From positions 1 to 6,293 of the forward strand of contig CALGMC010000033.1 in NCBI GenBank assembly GCA_937959145.1: a stretch of 6,293 bases of DNA, in the 5' to 3' direction. The DNA comes from an uncultured Chlorobiales bacterium. GTDB taxonomy: Bacteria > Bacteroidota > Chlorobiia > Chlorobiales > Thermochlorobacteraceae. The notes under the pieces are model-generated. The model was given only the letters and a program-made list of their open reading frames with translations. It was not told the DNA's origin and ran no database searches. Below are positions 4,265 through 6,293 of the stretch, piece by piece. The translations under genes and the position numbers were made by a program. How positions within the stretch are numbered: the stretch's first letter is position 1; each line of letters begins with the position of its first letter.

Positions 4265-6293
4265 TCATTTCGGCTCAATTCGGAAAATGGCGGCGACGAG
4301 TTCATTTGGATTGAGGCGAATATAGTTCCATGCTTTGTTCCAAACGAACTCCGTGTTCGTGATGAGTTCGCGCACGCGATATGATTCTCCTTCCTGAATC
4401 TCTAAGCGTTCAAGCGGCACGCGAACCCAGCCTTCTTGCGTTTCGGTCGGGTGATGCGTTACAACGGTCAAAAGGTGATTGTTCCCACTCGATTTCAAAT
4501 AAGCAATCAAATACTCGCTCTCGACTTGCGGCGCAATTTCTACTTGGGTGAAAGTAAGGTTGTTCGTTTGTTGAAGCGCGGGATTTTCCTTGCGAATGTG
4601 ATTGATTCGCTTGATGAACGGACGAATGTTGAACTGCGACATATCCCACGCCTTGATTTCATACTTCTCTGAATCGAGATATTCTTCCTTGCCTTTCATC
4701 AGTGGCTTGTTGAGGCAAAGGCTGAAGGCAGGCTCGTAAATGCCGATGTTTGCGGAAAGCGTTGCCGCAAGTGCGTAGCGAAGCATAAAGGCAGGGGGCG
4801 GCGCGTAGTGCAAAAATTCTTCTGACAAAATATCGGGCGTGTTTGCCCAAAAGTTCGGACGGAAAAACTCTTTGACGTCGGTCGTGGTCAGTTCGGTCAA
4901 ATAGGCTTGAAGGTCGCGCTTATTGTTGCGCCAAGTGAAGTAGGTGTAGGAATGCGTGTAGCCAAGTTTCGCCAAGCGATACATCACCTTCGGGCGCGTG
5001 AAGGCTTCGGCAAGAAAAATCGTTTCGGGATAATCGCGTTTGAGTTCCGAAATGCACCACTCCCAAAAGGCAAACGGCTTCGTGTGCGGATTATCAACGC
5101 GGAAAATCTTTACGCCTTGCTGAATCCAAAACTCGAAGATGGATTTGAGCTCGAGCCAAAGGTTTCGCCAATCGTCCGTTTCAAAATTAAACGGCAACAC
5201 ATCTTCATATTTCTTCGGCGGGTTTTCGGCATACTGCACTGTGCCGTCAGGTCGCCACTTGAACCATTCGGGGTGCTCTTTGACGTAAGGGTGGTCGGGC
5301 GAACATTGAAAGGCAATATCGAGCGCAATATCAATCCCGAACGACTTTGCCGTTTGAACCAAGTGCCGAAAATCTTCGAGCGTGCCGAGTTCAGGGTGAA
5401 CGGCTTTGTGTCCGCCCTCTTTTGCGCCGATTGCCCAAGGACTTCCGACATCACCTGCTTGCGCGACGGTGCTGTTGTTCTTGCCTTTTCGCTTGGTAAT
5501 TCCAATCGGGTGAATTGGCGGAAGGTAAAGCACATCGAAGCCCATTTCAGCAAATTCAGGTAAGAGCCGTTCGCAGTCCTTAAATGTGCCGTGTTGGTAA
5601 GGCGTTTCGCTCCAAGAGCGCGGAAAAATCTCAACCCAAGTTGAAAAGCCTGCTTTGGGCGGGTCGACCGTAACGCGATAAGTGTGGCTTTGTGCGGTAA
5701 TGGATTCGTCAGGATACTGCGCGGCAAAGCGCGTGAGCGTGTCGGAAAGTGCTTCGGAAATCGAATCAGTCGTCCCTGCCTTTTTTTTGAGCGACGTCTG
5801 CAAAGCCTTGATTTTCTTAGCGTCTTCGGCGGAGGCGCGTTTAGCAATCTCGCCTAAAAGGTCGGCACCGATGAGCACTTCGGTTTTAAGTGCTTCGGCA
5901 TCTTGCCCTGCTTCAACGCGCTTTTTGAAGCCAAGTTGCCACGAAAGGAAATGATCGACGCGCGCGGCGACGGCATATTCCATTTCTCCAACAAGAGAAG
6001 TAACAAACTCACCTTGCCATCGGTCGTTACCGAGAAATTCCATTGGCAGTTCGTTCCATGTGGTTTCGCCGTTGTTGCGATAGCGAAGCGTAACGACAAC
6101 GCTGTCGTGCCCGTCAGCGAAAACATCGGCTTTGACGATGACAGGCTCGCCGACTGTGCGCTTGATGGGGTAAAGTCCGCCATCAATACATGGCATGACT
6201 TTATCAATCACGGCGCGCGTTTTGCCGTTTTGAATGTGATTGAGCGAGGTGCGAGTTGAAGTGCCGTTTGCGGTGTTTTTGGATTTTGCCGTT
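4265..6293 (-). CDS. glgE: Alpha-1,4-glucan:maltose-1-phosphate maltosyltransferase GlgE (GH13_3), 5' end beyond the window
   Basis: GlgE transfers maltosyl units from alpha-maltose-1-phosphate to the non-reducing ends of alpha-1,4-glucans (EC 2.4.99.16), the last step of the trehalose/TreS-Pep2 or GlgM route to glycogen; it is cytosolic. Residues are numbered from GTG 6211. An N-terminal beta-sandwich (1-95) has DGGLYPIKRTVGE and ADVFADGHD; a helical insert (98-165) resembles the dimerising S domain. The GH13 barrel (190-520) has VLYLPPIHPIG (227-237), ALDIAFQCSPDHP (296-308), FRVDNPHTKP with nucleophile D373, FLAEAFTRP with acid/base E402, and NTPDIL with D460, matching D394, E423 and D480 of Streptomyces GlgE. 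A beta-sandwich C-domain ends at IEPK. The frame stays open upstream to the edge, adding 27 codons. The GTG is probably an internal valine, because GlgE homologues carry a similar stretch before the conserved PIKR motif. No treS, pep2 or glgB is visible. Assignment is secure; the true start is outside. Confidence 0.95.
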   Translation of the reverse strand, partial: TAKSKNTANGTSTRTSLNHIQNGKTRAVIDKVMPCIDGGLYPIKRTVGEPVIVKADVFADGHDSVVVTLRYRNNGETTWNELPMEFLGNDRWQGEFVTSLVGEMEYAVAARVDHFLSWQLGFKKRVEAGQDAEALKTEVLIGADLLGEIAKRASAEDAKKIKALQTSLKKKAGTTDSISEALSDTLTRFAAQYPDESITAQSHTYRVTVDPPKAGFSTWVEIFPRSWSETPYQHGTFKDCERLLPEFAEMGFDVLYLPPIHPIGITKRKGKNNSTVAQAGDVGSPWAIGAKEGGHKAVHPELGTLEDFRHLVQTAKSFGIDIALDIAFQCSPDHPYVKEHPEWFKWRPDGTVQYAENPPKKYEDVLPFNFETDDWRNLWLELKSIFEFWIQQGVKIFRVDNPHTKPFAFWEWCISELKRDYPETIFLAEAFTRPKVMYRLAKLGYTHSYTYFTWRNNKRDLQAYLTELTTTDVKEFFRPNFWANTPDILSEEFLHYAPPPAFMLRYALAATLSANIGIYEPAFSLCLNKPLMKGKEEYLDSEKYEIKAWDMSQFNIRPFIKRINHIRKENPALQQTNNLTFTQVEIAPQVESEYLIAYLKSSGNNHLLTVVTHHPTETQEGWVRVPLERLEIQEGESYRVRELITNTEFVWNKAWNYIRLNPNELVAAIFRIEPK

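Noticed and set aside
4098..4325. 75-codon plus-strand open frame between the nuclease gene and glgE
   Set aside because: It runs through heptamer arrays and direct repeats and then antisense into the end of glgE. The peptide is made of repeat-derived pieces (two QSVF-type stretches) and resembles no family.
5110..5847. 245-codon minus-strand open frame inside glgE
   Set aside because: It is in a shifted frame on the same strand as glgE, is Arg/Ser/Lys-rich and low in motif content, whereas the glgE frame carries every GH13 catalytic motif.

Overview
The window most likely comes from the Chlorobi/Bacteroidota side of the tree, perhaps a Chloroherpeton- or Thermochlorobacter-like green-sulfur relative or an ignavibacterium. 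Three things suggest this. The large secreted protein ends in a type IX secretion (T9SS) sorting domain of the YPNPFNPTT type. No start codon has a Shine-Dalgarno sequence in front of it. One intergenic region carries a TAnnTTTG-like promoter core of the Bacteroidota kind. Base composition looks moderate, with no obviously foreign block. The exact taxon cannot be read from this window.

Layout, left to right: (1) The 5' part of a DegV-family fatty-acid-binding protein gene on the minus strand (512 down to the left edge, 170 codons visible). (2) An 85-bp divergent promoter region. (3) A complete plus-strand apaG (598-1014). (4) A 165-bp convergent intergenic region containing heptamer repeat arrays and a 61-bp imperfect inverted repeat. 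(5) A 929-residue secreted, multidomain endonuclease/exonuclease/phosphatase-fold protein on the minus strand (3969-1180). It has a signal peptide, a lamin-tail-like region, an ASH/Ig-like domain, two OB-like repeats, a catalytic domain with all main catalytic residues, and a T9SS C-terminal domain. (6) A 295-bp intergenic region with two more heptamer arrays and two near-identical 26/27-bp direct repeats. (7) The 3' part, nearly the whole gene, of glgE (minus strand, 4265 to the right edge), the maltosyltransferase that builds alpha-1,4-glucan from maltose-1-phosphate.

The genes do not form an evident single pathway: lipid binding (DegV), ApaG, an exported phosphodiesterase or nuclease, and glycogen synthesis (GlgE) look like ordinary chromosomal neighbours. 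GlgE and the nuclease are co-directional but separated by 295 bp of repeat-bearing DNA, so they are probably separate units.

I see no strong candidate for a new defence, mobile or RNA system. The least explained part is the non-coding DNA. Four arrays of a degenerate 7-bp unit (about NRRYGMR, typically TAATGAG or TAGTGAA) form two inverted pairs, one in each of the two larger intergenic regions. Echoes of the last 14 bp of glgE lie downstream of its stop codon.
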